NCBI GenBank assembly: GCA_036004405.1
Contig: DASYRM010000190.1
Span: 40,057-104,056, forward strand
Source of the DNA: DASYRM01 sp036004405
GTDB lineage: Bacteria; Acidobacteriota; Vicinamibacteria; Vicinamibacterales; UBA2999
DNA: 64,000 bases
Direction of reading: 5' to 3'
The number at the start of each line of letters is the position of its first letter. Position 1 is the first letter of the stretch. A program made the translations under genes and the position numbers. The notes beneath the pieces were generated by a model, which saw nothing but the letters and a program-made list of their open reading frames with translations, ran no database searches and was not told where the DNA came from. Positions 1 through 8,249 of the stretch are shown piece after piece.

Positions 1-2004
1 CGCGATGAAGATCGACCGGGCGGACCACAGGTCGTCGTGCTCGGCAACGAGATCTGGCGATCGCGCTTTGCCGGCGACGAGAGAATTGTCGGCCAGTCGA
101 TCCGGATCAACGGCATTCCAACCACCGTGATTGGCGTGATGCCGCGTGGGTTCATGTTTCCGGCGAACGCGGATCTGTGGCGGCCGATGGCGAACCTGCC
201 GGCGGCGGTTCGCGAGACGCCGACCGATCGCCGGCTGGCGGTCTTCGGCCGTATGACGGCCGCCGCGACGCTCGCCAGCGCTCGCGCCGAGCTGGCGGCG
301 CTCGACATCGACGCGACGCAGGGCACACGCGGCGCCGGGCCTCGCGCACGGCTCGAAGCCGTGCCGATCAACGAACAGCTCAACCCGAGCGTATGGCAGC
401 GCACGTGGCTGGCCTTCATCACGGCCGGCGTGCTCGTGCTGCTGGTCGCGTGTGCCAACGTCGCCAATCTGTTGTTGATGCGCGCCGCCACTCGGGGCCG
501 CGAGATCGCGATTCGCACGTCGATCGGCGCCACCAGGTGGCGCGTCGGCCGCCAGCTCCTGGCAGAAAGCGCCACGCTGGCGGCCTTGGCCGGCGCTGCG
601 GGGGTGCTCGTCGCGTGGGCGGGCCTGCATGCGTTGTCGGCGTTGCTGCCGCCTGACGCGATGCCCTACTGGATGGCGTTCACGATGAACGGGCGTGTGT
701 TGGCCGTGACGACCGCGGTCTGCCTTGGCTACGTCTTCGTATGCGGCGTGCCGTCGGCCCTTCATCTGTCGCGAGTCGACACGTTGGGTGCCATCACCGC
801 GGATAGCCCTGCGTCAATGGCGCGCCCGGCCCGACGCTGGATCGGTGCGCTCCTGACCGCCGAGTTCGCCGTCACGCTGGTGCTCGTATCGCCGGCCGTC
901 ACAGCTGTGCGAGTGGATGCCGACATCCGGAGACGGGAGTTCCAGGTCGACACCGCGGGACTGCTCACGATGTGGGTGAACCTGCCCGCCGACTGGTACC
1001 CGACGCCCGAGTCGCGGCGGGTGTTCGTCAACCGTCTGGAGGCGCCTGTCAGTGGCGGCAACGTCGAGCCGATCGCACTGGCGACGGCGCTGCCGTTTGG
1101 TGGCGGGCCGCAGGTGCCGTTGGCGGTGGATGGGCGTAGGGAAGCGGCGAGCCCGCCGCTCGTGTCCACCCTGTCGGTGAACGTTCACTATTTCGACGTG
1201 ATGCGCGTGCCGCTGACGCGCGGGCGCGCATTCACTGCGGTCGACGGCAATCCTGGCTCTGAGGCCGCGATCGTCAACGAGCGATTCGTGCGGATGTTCC
1301 TTCCGCAGCAGAACCCGCTCCAGACCAGGATCCGGGTCGGTGGTCCGGACTCGCCGTGGCTGCGCATCGTCGGGGTCGCGACGAGCGTGAGGCAGCAGCC
1401 GGTTGGTGCCCAGCCAGATCCGGTGGTGTTCCTCCCGTTTCGCGCCGCTTTGGCGCAAACGATCGCCATCGTAGTGCGCACTCCGGGCGCCATCGACGTC
1501 CCGGTGTCGTTGCTCCGCCAGCACGTCGCCCGCATCAATCCAAATCTTCCGGTGTTTCGAGTGATGACGCTCGAAGAAGCGATCGAGATGTCGGCCTGGA
1601 ACGCGAGGCTGAGCAACGTGATCGTGCGAAGCATCGCCGTCGTCGCGCTCCTGCTCGCGGTGGTGGGACTCTACGCCGTCACCGGATACACGGTCGAACG
1701 ATGGCGCCGCGAGCTGGGGCTGCGCGTGGCGCTCGGGGCCGGCGCCGGCGAGATCCGCTGGCTCGTGATCCGCCGCGTGTTCGCGCAGCTCGGCACCGGA
1801 CTGAGCGTTGGCGTCGTGGGGACGCAGTTCTTCAACCGGCTGTTCAGCGATCCCGCCGACACGGCCGCTCGCGCGGGCATGAGCGACCCCGTGATGCTCG
1901 CCTTCATGGTCCTTTCCATCGGCGCCGTCGCGGTGCTTGCGTGCCTGCCGGCCATCCGCCGCGCCACACGGGTAGACCCCCTCGTCGCGTTGCGCACGGA
2001 ATAG
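1..2004 (+). CDS. MacB/FtsX-type ABC transporter permease (ADOP-like), 5' end outside window
   Basis: The reading frame is already open at base 1, so the N-terminus lies upstream of the window. The visible 667 codons start inside a MacB-type periplasmic core domain. An FtsX-type membrane segment follows (hydrophobic stretch around codons 135-157), then a second periplasmic core domain and a second FtsX segment, ending in the DPLVALR motif typical of these duplicated permeases. Such proteins are inner-membrane permeases without their own ATPase and are greatly expanded in Acidobacteriota. Two complete relatives lie at 57536-62954. The substrate is unknown. The family call is firm; membership of the ADOP subgroup is inferred because the N-terminal signature is off-window. 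Confidence 0.88.
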   Translation, partial: RDEDRPGGPQVVVLGNEIWRSRFAGDERIVGQSIRINGIPTTVIGVMPRGFMFPANADLWRPMANLPAAVRETPTDRRLAVFGRMTAAATLASARAELAALDIDATQGTRGAGPRARLEAVPINEQLNPSVWQRTWLAFITAGVLVLLVACANVANLLLMRAATRGREIAIRTSIGATRWRVGRQLLAESATLAALAGAAGVLVAWAGLHALSALLPPDAMPYWMAFTMNGRVLAVTTAVCLGYVFVCGVPSALHLSRVDTLGAITADSPASMARPARRWIGALLTAEFAVTLVLVSPAVTAVRVDADIRRREFQVDTAGLLTMWVNLPADWYPTPESRRVFVNRLEAPVSGGNVEPIALATALPFGGGPQVPLAVDGRREAASPPLVSTLSVNVHYFDVMRVPLTRGRAFTAVDGNPGSEAAIVNERFVRMFLPQQNPLQTRIRVGGPDSPWLRIVGVATSVRQQPVGAQPDPVVFLPFRAALAQTIAIVVRTPGAIDVPVSLLRQHVARINPNLPVFRVMTLEEAIEMSAWNARLSNVIVRSIAVVALLLAVVGLYAVTGYTVERWRRELGLRVALGAGAGEIRWLVIRRVFAQLGTGLSVGVVGTQFFNRLFSDPADTAARAGMSDPVMLAFMVLSIGAVAVLACLPAIRRATRVDPLVALRTE

Positions 2005-2017
2005 TCTCCGTGTCTGG

Positions 2018-2338
2018 TTAGCGGCGCTGCTCGGCAAGCCCCACAATGATGCCTTCCGGCCCGCGGATGTAGGCGAGCCGGTACGTGTCTCCGTACTGCA
2101 TTTCGCCAATGAGCTGGGCCCCGTGGGCGCGCATGCGCGCAACGACAGAGTCGATGTCATCGACGGCGAACATGACCCGATGGATGCCCAGCGCGTTCAC
2201 CGGCGCGTCCGCGGGCCCAAACCTGATCGCGTCGGGAGTGTGGAACTTGTCCAGCTCAATGCGCTGCCCATCGGGCGTCCGCATCATCGCGAGGGTGGCC
2301 CTGTCGATGCTCCGCCGTATCTGAACATCGAACTTCAA
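2018..2338 (-). pseudogene. VOC (glyoxalase/bleomycin-resistance) protein, 5'-truncated
   Basis: The last 90 or so residues read as a good vicinal-oxygen-chelate domain half: RTPDGQRIELDKFHTP, then a LGIHRVMFAVDDID core and YIRGPEGIIV near the end. Family members usually have about 40 more residues at the N-terminus, carrying the first beta-alpha-beta-beta-beta unit and a metal ligand. Here the homology stops just after a TTG codon, and the sequence upstream does not continue it in any frame. I read this as a headless remnant rather than a working enzyme. It lies directly downstream of a kinase that has lost its tail. Confidence 0.65.
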
Positions 2339-2392
2339 CCTCGATCACTCTTGTGCCAGCGCGTCGGGCGACGTCTAGCCACGCCTCTCGCG

Positions 2393-2632
2393 TCATCGGG
2401 AGCGGGTTGACCGAGGGGTAACGACGACGTGGCCAAGGCGGAGATTGTCTTCCGCTACCGCGTAGGCCACTCGATCGCCGGCATCGTCCAGCGATACCAC
2501 GGTTACACCCGATTCGCGAATCGCCTGTTCAATCGAATCGATTCGAACGTGGACCGCCAACGACACCTTCGAGAAGGCGCGGGCGATGCTCGTCTTCCCG
2601 ACCCCTGGCAACCCGCCGAGCACGATCAGCAT
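2393..2632 (-). pseudogene. P-loop kinase (AAA/zeta-like small kinase), 3'-truncated
   Basis: The ATG at 2632 begins MLIVLGGLPGVGKTSIARAF, a clean Walker A motif (GLPGVGKT), followed by the RIDSIEQAIRESG and VAYAVAEDNLRLGHVVV segments seen in small P-loop kinases of about 170 residues. After GHVVV the homology breaks off into unrelated residues and a stop, leaving 79 residues. The nucleotide-binding head is present but the lid and second half are gone. An upstream in-frame extension to 2803 looks non-coding. Its broken end faces the broken start of the VOC remnant about 55-90 bp away. Confidence 0.6.
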
Positions 2633-2934
2633 GCACGGAGAGTCTAGGCGAACGGGCATGAACCGCAGAAAGGTCGCGAAGCGCGTACGTACCCACTGGC
2701 CGCCCCTCGGCTTTAGGCGCGAATCAGTTGGAGTCCGAACGATCCTCGAAGGGATCGAATTCGCGGTCTGAGTGGAACAGGGCATGCCTTCCCGCCCGGT
2801 CACCCGCTAGCCGGCAACGGGCAGTTCCCCGGGGAGGCTGGAGCCGGCCACACCAGCAGCGCGATGGTTTCGGCCACGAGGGGCGAGAATGTCACACTTT
2901 CCAGCGACTCGTGTCCTTTCGGCAACGGACGGAG
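2633..2934. other. 302-bp spacer between kinase remnant and sigma/PheS gene
   Basis: Divergent spacer that must hold the promoter of the sigma/PheS gene. The frame of that gene is open back to 2728, but those residues lack any sigma-factor character. I saw no repeat, no RNA gene and no clear -35/-10 pair. Confidence 0.4.
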
Positions 2935-4194
2935 ATGGAACGTCTCAACGACCTTGTCAGACGCGCCCAGGCAGGCGACCTTGCCGCGTATGCGCAGCTG
3001 GTCGACGCCACGCAGGCGATGGTGCTCGGTGTCACGCTGCAGCTGTTGCGCGATCGCGGCCTGGCGGAGGACGCCGCGCAGGATACCTACCTGCGCGCGT
3101 TTCGCGCGCTCGTTGACCTCGACGAGCCGGCGGCGTTTCTCAGTTGGCTGCGCCGCATCGCGATCACCGTGGCTCTGAACCTGCGACGGGCGCGGCGCAT
3201 GACTTTCCTGCAGCTGGACGAGGCCGATGACGTGCCGGTGCTCGATGAGGCGGAAAGCGCCTGGACCGAGCGGCAGCGGGCGCAGCTTGCCGGCGCGCTG
3301 CTCTCGTTGAGCGCCGATGAACGGCGGCTGTGCGATCGCCGCTATCACGGCGGCTGGAGCACCGTGCGCCTGGCGCGCGACGCGGGCGTGTCCGAAGCCG
3401 TTATGCGCAAGCGCCTGCAGCGCGTGCGCGACAAGTTGCGAAAGGAGATCGAGGTGTCTGAACGACGCAGCGTAAGGCCCGAAGACATTCGTGCGGATCT
3501 GCCGGCTCGGATCGTCGAGTTGCTGGCCCGGCCGCTCCTGAGCGATCTGCCCGAGAATCCAATCGGTCACGTCGTGGCGCTGCTGCGCGGCGTCTACGCC
3601 GACGCCGCGGAGGTGACGCTGCCGGAGATCGTCGACTTCACGGAAGCGAGCACGTCGATCGGCGTCGACATGCTGTACGTCGAATCGAAGGAGCTGCAGC
3701 GCGTGGACGACGCGCGGATCCTCCGCTACGACCTCACGCTGCCAATGATGCTGACAGTTCGGTTCGAGGGCGCACCGCTGCGTCTGTGGGCGACGGGAAA
3801 GGCCTACCGGCAATCCCCGCGTGACGCGACGCACCTCGACGCGTTCCACCAGGCGGACGTTCTGTGGATGGACGAACGCGCACGCCTCGATCCGTGGCAG
3901 CTGACCGCGCGCATCATCCAGTCGATGCACGTGCTGCTACCCGGCCGCACGATGAAGATCGTGCCGACCGAGTACCCGATGTGCAGTGAAGCATGGCAGC
4001 TGGAAGTCGACGACCAGGGTCGGTGGCTCGAAGTGCTCGCCTGGGGCGCTTTCACGGACCGGATCGTCCGCCATCTCGGTGGCGACCCGGCGGTGCACAC
4101 TACGCTCGGCGTTGGCCACGGCCTCGAGCGGCTGGCCATGCTGCGCTACGGGATCGACGACATCAGGAAGGTCGACGTCATGCGCGTGGCCTGA
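2935..4194 (+). CDS. ECF sigma factor fused to a PheS-like class II aminoacyl-tRNA synthetase core
   Basis: 419 residues from ATG 2935, where sigma homology begins (MERLNDLVRRAQAGDLAAY). Residues 5-90 are sigma region 2, including AEDAAQDTYLRAFRAL. Residues 120-172 are region 4, with the helix-turn-helix STVRLARDAGVSEAVMRKRL. Residues 215-419 match the catalytic core of the phenylalanyl-tRNA synthetase alpha chain: motif 2 GKAYRQSPRDATHLDAFHQ (288-306) and motif 3 GVGHGLERLAMLRYGI (392-407). The motif 2 and motif 3 arginines are kept. By eye alignment the PheS FPF pocket reads YPM, the pocket alanine (E. coli A294) reads Gly, and the Glu of FHQxEG reads Asp. It lacks the PheS N-terminal coiled coil and no pheT is nearby. 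The domain calls are firm. A role as an amino-acid or tRNA-responsive regulator is inference; a freestanding PheS-related family of unknown function also exists. Confidence 0.9.
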   Translation: MERLNDLVRRAQAGDLAAYAQLVDATQAMVLGVTLQLLRDRGLAEDAAQDTYLRAFRALVDLDEPAAFLSWLRRIAITVALNLRRARRMTFLQLDEADDVPVLDEAESAWTERQRAQLAGALLSLSADERRLCDRRYHGGWSTVRLARDAGVSEAVMRKRLQRVRDKLRKEIEVSERRSVRPEDIRADLPARIVELLARPLLSDLPENPIGHVVALLRGVYADAAEVTLPEIVDFTEASTSIGVDMLYVESKELQRVDDARILRYDLTLPMMLTVRFEGAPLRLWATGKAYRQSPRDATHLDAFHQADVLWMDERARLDPWQLTARIIQSMHVLLPGRTMKIVPTEYPMCSEAWQLEVDDQGRWLEVLAWGAFTDRIVRHLGGDPAVHTTLGVGHGLERLAMLRYGIDDIRKVDVMRVA

Positions 4195-4198
4195 ACCG

Positions 4199-4345
4199 TT
4201 ACCCGTTGGCTTGGCACCGCGGGCAGGCGGTTGCGTGCACTTCGAAGCCGCTGCGACTATATCGGTGATGGCACTCTTCGCATTGAAGCTCGTAAAGGCG
4301 CTGGAAGGGGAGACCACCGTAGTCGTCCGTCTTACGCACGACCAC
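4199..4345 (-). CDS. possible 48-residue zinc-ribbon protein
   Basis: A short frame from a GTG at 4345 reads VVVRKTDDYGGLPFQRLYEL, then CEECHHRYSRSGFEVHATAC and PRCQANG, stop at 4199. Two CxxC knuckles (CEEC and CPRC) 16 residues apart are the layout of a small zinc ribbon, and the Leu-Tyr-Glu-Leu-x-Cys lead-in is of a kind seen in such proteins. The frame stays open further upstream without a good ATG, so it may be the tail of a longer, decayed gene. It is convergent with the sigma/PheS gene, 4 bp past its stop. No function is assigned. Confidence 0.4.
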   Translation of the reverse strand: MVVRKTDDYGGLPFQRLYELQCEECHHRYSRSGFEVHATACPRCQANG

Positions 4346-4963
4346 CTGCCCCAGTGGGTTTCGGAATCCAACGTCCGCTCCGATGCTCTCAGATGGTCGG
4401 AACTCGTGGGGAGATAGTGGAGGCGGCGGGAACGGCCGTGTGTTATCGGTTGACCTTCGAGGATGCGCGACTACGTTTGGAAGGGCGGGGAAGAGGAGGA
4501 CTCGCAGCGAGCGGGGTCGCTAAATCTCAGATGAGCTGTAAGGTAAGTGTGGTTCCGGCCTTCGACTGCTCGGCTCAACGCGGGACGTCGCCGACCTCCC
4601 CGGTCCGACGCCGTTGACGACACGACTGGCGGACGCGAGAATCCAGCGGGAGCGGTGTTGCCGTCGGCATAGGGCCCCGCGCGCACACTCGGCGACCGGC
4701 CTTCGCGGCTTCATCCGAACGGCCAGTCCTTCGTCGAATTCAGAGTTGTGGAGCGCGATCGACTCTGCCACCCACAGGGGTGCTCCGAGGACCGTTCAGA
4801 AACGGAACGGAACGACGTCGCATCCGACTCCCACCGAAACCTTCGACATCGCGGCCCCATTCGGTGAGGCGTCCTGTTAGTTTTTGCGGTCGGCAGCGTT
4901 GTAGCCAGGCAAGAGGGATAGCGTTCCCTCGTTCACGTCACCCGTTGTGGTCAGGAGGTTCGT
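4346..4963. other. 618 bp without a convincing gene
   Basis: Several open frames of 60-90 codons occur on both strands, but none has recognisable motifs or consistent codon usage. The last 30 bp hold the Shine-Dalgarno site of the next operon. It may be debris of the same turnover that damaged the VOC and kinase genes. I could not identify any element in it. Confidence 0.4.
4953..4958 (+). promoter_or_regulatory. Shine-Dalgarno AGGAGG deciding a GTG start
   Basis: A perfect AGGAGG lies 5 nt before the GTG at 4964 and supports that start for the first gene of the unknown operon. Confidence 0.7.
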
Positions 4964-5353
4964 GTGGCCAAGAAGGCAGCTGGCAAGAAGACCCTCTCCG
5001 TTCCCGTCGGTGCGTTGGCCGCAGCAGGCGGCGCAGCACCAGCCTTTCCCGTCGTCCAGGTGCCGCCAGGCGGTACCGCGATGGTCATCGTCGACGTGGG
5101 TCCGATGACGGTTCCGTACTCCGTGACCTACACCGGCACGGTCGTCATCAAGTCCCTCGTCGATCGCGCGCAGACACTCAATCTCCTGCCTGGCGATCAG
5201 GTGCTCGGCTGGGCATTCGCGCACATGACGAAGGGCTGGACGCACACCATCGGCGTGTCGGTCAACGGCGGAACCCCGATCGTCCTCGAATCGAGATCAG
5301 AGGCGAATAAGGACCCCGACCACAGCGTGAACTTCGCCGTCATCCGCTTCTGA
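4964..5353 (+). CDS. unknown 129-residue protein, first gene of an unknown operon
   Basis: Starts at GTG 4964 behind a perfect AGGAGG. A lysine-rich N-terminus (MAKKAAGKKTL) is followed by an Ala/Gly/Pro-rich segment to about residue 37. About 90 residues of predicted beta-rich sequence follow (VPYSVTYTGTVVIKSL, HTIGVSVNGGTPIVL, HSVNFAVIRF). There is no signal peptide and no membrane helix, and I recognise no family. It sits 9 bp before a secreted 464-residue protein and probably shares its transcript. Confidence 0.7.
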   Translation: MAKKAAGKKTLSVPVGALAAAGGAAPAFPVVQVPPGGTAMVIVDVGPMTVPYSVTYTGTVVIKSLVDRAQTLNLLPGDQVLGWAFAHMTKGWTHTIGVSVNGGTPIVLESRSEANKDPDHSVNFAVIRF

Positions 5354-5362
5354 GGAACCGCC

Positions 5363-6757
5363 ATGCACCGCTTGTTCGCAATCTGTTTCGTGATGATGAC
5401 GGTATGCGCGGCCAGCGCGGCCGGACAGACAACCGAGGCTCAACGACGGTCGGCACTGCTGCAGGCGCAGTGGAACAAGGCCACGATTCAGGCCGCCGGC
5501 GAGCATGGACTTCAATTGTCAAGCGGAGTCATCGTGCTACCAGGTGGAGGTGCGGCCTCCGCCGCACAGAAGCGAGAGGTCTACGAGGCAGCCCTCGGAC
5601 ATCTGATGGCCGATCCAGCGGTTCGTGAGTTCTTTCGACCCGACACGAATCTGATTGCCAAGGTGACGCCACCCGACGAGGCGGAGTGGATCACGAAGCT
5701 CGCCGAGAGCGGCGCCGGTGAAAAGGGCGCAAAGGCGGTCAACGCGGCGGCGACGAATCCGAGCGCCGCCAAAGTCGCCGAGCGCAGCGGATTCACCGAT
5801 CTCGTGGCGCTGGCCCTAGATTCGCAGAATTTCGTCGCGGCGGACAAGTCGGCAGTCAGTCTCAACCTCAACGCCGTAGCCCTGGTGGGATTGAATTCCA
5901 AGGCACTGTCGGCGCCGGCCGCGTATCGGCGCCATGATGCGCTTCGCCGCGTTGGAGGCACGGTAACCTTCGGCGCGAAGGTGCCCGAAAAGGAAATCAC
6001 CGGCCTCTCCGGCGTGCCGACCGCGGACACGTTGTTCGACGTCTTCTCGTGGGACGTCAAGATGCGCGTGATCGGAGACCGCGATCCGCGTGCGCAGCAC
6101 TGGTACAAGGTCATGCTTGGCGACCTGGGCGGACTGGGCGAAATCCAGGCCAGCCTAGGAGCGTTCGTTCCCCTCAGCGAGCTGCCGATTCTCCAGCCGT
6201 TGCTAAACGACGCCTTCGGAGCCGCGGTTCAGAGCGTCAAGACTCGAGTCAGCAAGAGCCTGCAGGTGTCCGTGAAGGGCGCGGGTCAGCACCTGACGAC
6301 GGAAGCGGGGAAGAACAAGTACACCTTCGCGGTCCTGGGCGATCAGGGCTTCGGCGACACCGACTTTACGTTCAACATCCTCTACTCGTCAGTGGACGAC
6401 GTGTCGGCGGCTCCCGCCTCTGCGCTCTTCAGCGTCAAGACCTGGTCGGGTGCGGTCGCCATCAACACCCTCGTCGCCAAGGACGCTCTGGTGACCGGCC
6501 GCGCGATGGAGCTGTCGCTCAATGCCAAGTTCGATGTCCCTCTGGACAAGAGCTCCCTGCCGGTCGAGCGCAAGACGGCGTGGAACGTCGTCGGCGCGGT
6601 ATCGCTGCCCTGGGGCGACGCGGCCAAGATTCCGATCTCGGTCACGCTCACGAGCGACCCGAACAATCTGAAGAAGGAGAAATACGTGACCGGTCACGTA
6701 GGCGTCAGCTACGACTTCGGGGCGCTCAAGAGCCTCTTTAAGCCGCTGACGAAGTAG
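5363..6757 (+). CDS. unknown secreted protein, 464 residues
   Basis: A signal peptide (MHRLFAICFVMMTVCAASAA, cleavage near residue 21) directs it across the inner membrane. The first 150 residues are mostly helical. The remainder alternates short strands and ends YVTGHVGVSYDFGALKSLF, which recalls the last strands of outer-membrane barrels, although no terminal Phe is present. No family was recognised. It follows the 129-residue gene by 9 bp and is followed after 2 bp by a membrane protein, so the set looks co-transcribed. An envelope role is inferred from the signal peptide only. Confidence 0.75.
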   Translation: MHRLFAICFVMMTVCAASAAGQTTEAQRRSALLQAQWNKATIQAAGEHGLQLSSGVIVLPGGGAASAAQKREVYEAALGHLMADPAVREFFRPDTNLIAKVTPPDEAEWITKLAESGAGEKGAKAVNAAATNPSAAKVAERSGFTDLVALALDSQNFVAADKSAVSLNLNAVALVGLNSKALSAPAAYRRHDALRRVGGTVTFGAKVPEKEITGLSGVPTADTLFDVFSWDVKMRVIGDRDPRAQHWYKVMLGDLGGLGEIQASLGAFVPLSELPILQPLLNDAFGAAVQSVKTRVSKSLQVSVKGAGQHLTTEAGKNKYTFAVLGDQGFGDTDFTFNILYSSVDDVSAAPASALFSVKTWSGAVAINTLVAKDALVTGRAMELSLNAKFDVPLDKSSLPVERKTAWNVVGAVSLPWGDAAKIPISVTLTSDPNNLKKEKYVTGHVGVSYDFGALKSLFKPLTK

Positions 6758-6759
6758 TC

Positions 6760-7893
6760 GTGCCACCCCAGTCACAGCATGCCATGTCGGCCTGGACGCC
6801 ACGCGCGACGACGCTGCTCACGGCCGTCGTCGTGGCGATGACGCTCGGCGGAAGCTACGTCGTAGCGCGGGCCATCGGGGTCGGGCACGCCAGTGATAGG
6901 CGGCTCGTCCCGGTCACGCGCGAGGCGCTCGTTCGCAGCGTCGCACGCATCGTGGACGCGCGCCTGAGCGCGGACCGTCTTCAGATCCTGCTCACCAAGA
7001 AGGGCGCAGCAACCTCTCCCGCCGCCGCGCTCGTCGCTCAGCAGCAGAAGCTCGCGCAGATTGCCGGCCTGGCGATCTCGCGGACCGCTGACGCGACGGG
7101 GCCCTCGAGCGGGGCCGACGGCTATGTAGCCAAGGGTGTCGGCACCGCAGGCGCGTCGCTGACACGGCGGCTCGCCAGCTTGATTGCGCCCGACGCGATC
7201 GAGGCGCTGTCTTTGAAAGGCGATGCCACCGACGCGTCGGCCGTGGAGGACCTCGTCGGCAAGGCCTTGGCTGCAAACCACGCCGATCGGGTCACAAGCA
7301 CGTGGGTCAGCGATCTCTCGAGCGAGCCCGGTCTGCAACACGGATGGATGCTGCTCGACGCCGGCGAGACGTTCGACTCGTTCCTTCGCACGGCCACCTC
7401 GGAGCTCTCGCAGTCCATCGCACGACAGGTCGCGACCGACCTGACGCTCGAGACCGTGCCAGCAACCGAAGCGGACTCACGCGGCAGCGACCTCTCAGCC
7501 CGGCTGGCGTGGGCCATCGCAGCGGTGCTCTTCATCGGGTTGTGGACCGCGGCGGTCGCCGTCGCGGTGCAGCAGATCGCGGCGTTCGCGCCGCACGCCG
7601 GCGTGGCCCTCGCAGGGACGGTATTGGCAGGGGCCACAGCCGGCTGGCTGCTCTACTGGTCGGCGCTCACGCCGGCATCGCTCGAAGTGCTGGGCCCGCT
7701 CCTCCAGGTCCTCGAGACGCAACGCCACACCCAAATCGCGGCCACGTCTCGAGTCCTCGGCGCGCTGGCTGCCGCGGCGATCGTGGTGCTGCTAGCCGCC
7801 GCGTGGGCCATCTTGCAGGGCGTACCTTGTCAGCACGAGAAGACGGCTCCCACGAACAGGCACTGCGAGCCCGCCTCGACGGCCTGCGGATGA
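6760..7893 (+). CDS. unknown membrane protein, 377 residues, possibly frameshifted near 7820
   Basis: Starts at a GTG 2 bp after the previous stop. One hydrophobic helix near residues 17-37 is followed by a soluble stretch to about 245, probably periplasmic, then three more helices at about 247-270, 280-300 and 330-352. After the last helix the frame runs into 25 atypical residues (PCQHEKTAPTNRHCEPASTA) and stops at a TGA that overlaps the next ATG as ATGA. The alternative frame over the same bases reads more naturally (LSAREDGSHEQALRARLDGL) and joins the next ORF. So either this is a coupled gene pair or one gene with a one-base lesion. Confidence 0.65.
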   Translation: MPPQSQHAMSAWTPRATTLLTAVVVAMTLGGSYVVARAIGVGHASDRRLVPVTREALVRSVARIVDARLSADRLQILLTKKGAATSPAAALVAQQQKLAQIAGLAISRTADATGPSSGADGYVAKGVGTAGASLTRRLASLIAPDAIEALSLKGDATDASAVEDLVGKALAANHADRVTSTWVSDLSSEPGLQHGWMLLDAGETFDSFLRTATSELSQSIARQVATDLTLETVPATEADSRGSDLSARLAWAIAAVLFIGLWTAAVAVAVQQIAAFAPHAGVALAGTVLAGATAGWLLYWSALTPASLEVLGPLLQVLETQRHTQIAATSRVLGALAAAAIVVLLAAAWAILQGVPCQHEKTAPTNRHCEPASTACG

Positions 7894-8249
7894 TCTTCAA
7901 TGGCGGCGCGAGCCTGCTCGTTGCGGGCACGGTCGAGATCGCGATGCTCTATGAGTGGCCCGCGGCTCTGTTCGGAAGCAGCGGCGAGTTAAAGACCGCG
8001 GCGTGGCTCGCGGGTGCATTCGCCGGCGTGCTCTTCTCGGTCATCCTCAGCCTGGTCTATCTGCCGACCGCCTCGGTGTTGCGAACGGCCGTGCGCACCA
8101 CGATGCCTCCCGACCAGGCCGCCACCCTCCTCGATGCCAAGGGGTTCAACGACACGGCGGCGCAACAAATCGGCCGCATCCTGCAGGCCCTGGCGCCGAT
8201 GCTCGCTGCGGTGCCGCTTTCGACGTTGGTGTCGGCGCTTGGCCAATAG
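7890..8249 (+). CDS. unknown membrane protein, 119 residues (or C-terminal part of the preceding gene)
   Basis: ATG 7890 overlaps the previous stop by 4 nt. Two membrane helices (about residues 3-22 and 37-62) are followed by a soluble tail ending ALAPMLAAVPLSTLVSALGQ. Coding character in this frame extends at least 70 nt upstream of the ATG, into the preceding gene. That argues for a single protein of about 495 residues broken by an indel near 7815-7825. No family was recognised. Confidence 0.6.
   Translation: MIFNGGASLLVAGTVEIAMLYEWPAALFGSSGELKTAAWLAGAFAGVLFSVILSLVYLPTASVLRTAVRTTMPPDQAATLLDAKGFNDTAAQQIGRILQALAPMLAAVPLSTLVSALGQ

Noticed and set aside
1..2004. Mobile element end at the window start
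   Set aside because: The frame is simply a permease continuing from upstream; no inverted repeats or transposase seen.
814..2160. 448-codon frame on the minus strand
   Set aside because: Shadow of the partial permease gene; composition atypical and it crosses the VOC remnant.
4520..4771. 84-codon frame on the minus strand (possible integrase or toxin fragment)
   Set aside because: Arg/Ser-rich residues with no recognisable motif; several equal frames overlap it on both strands.
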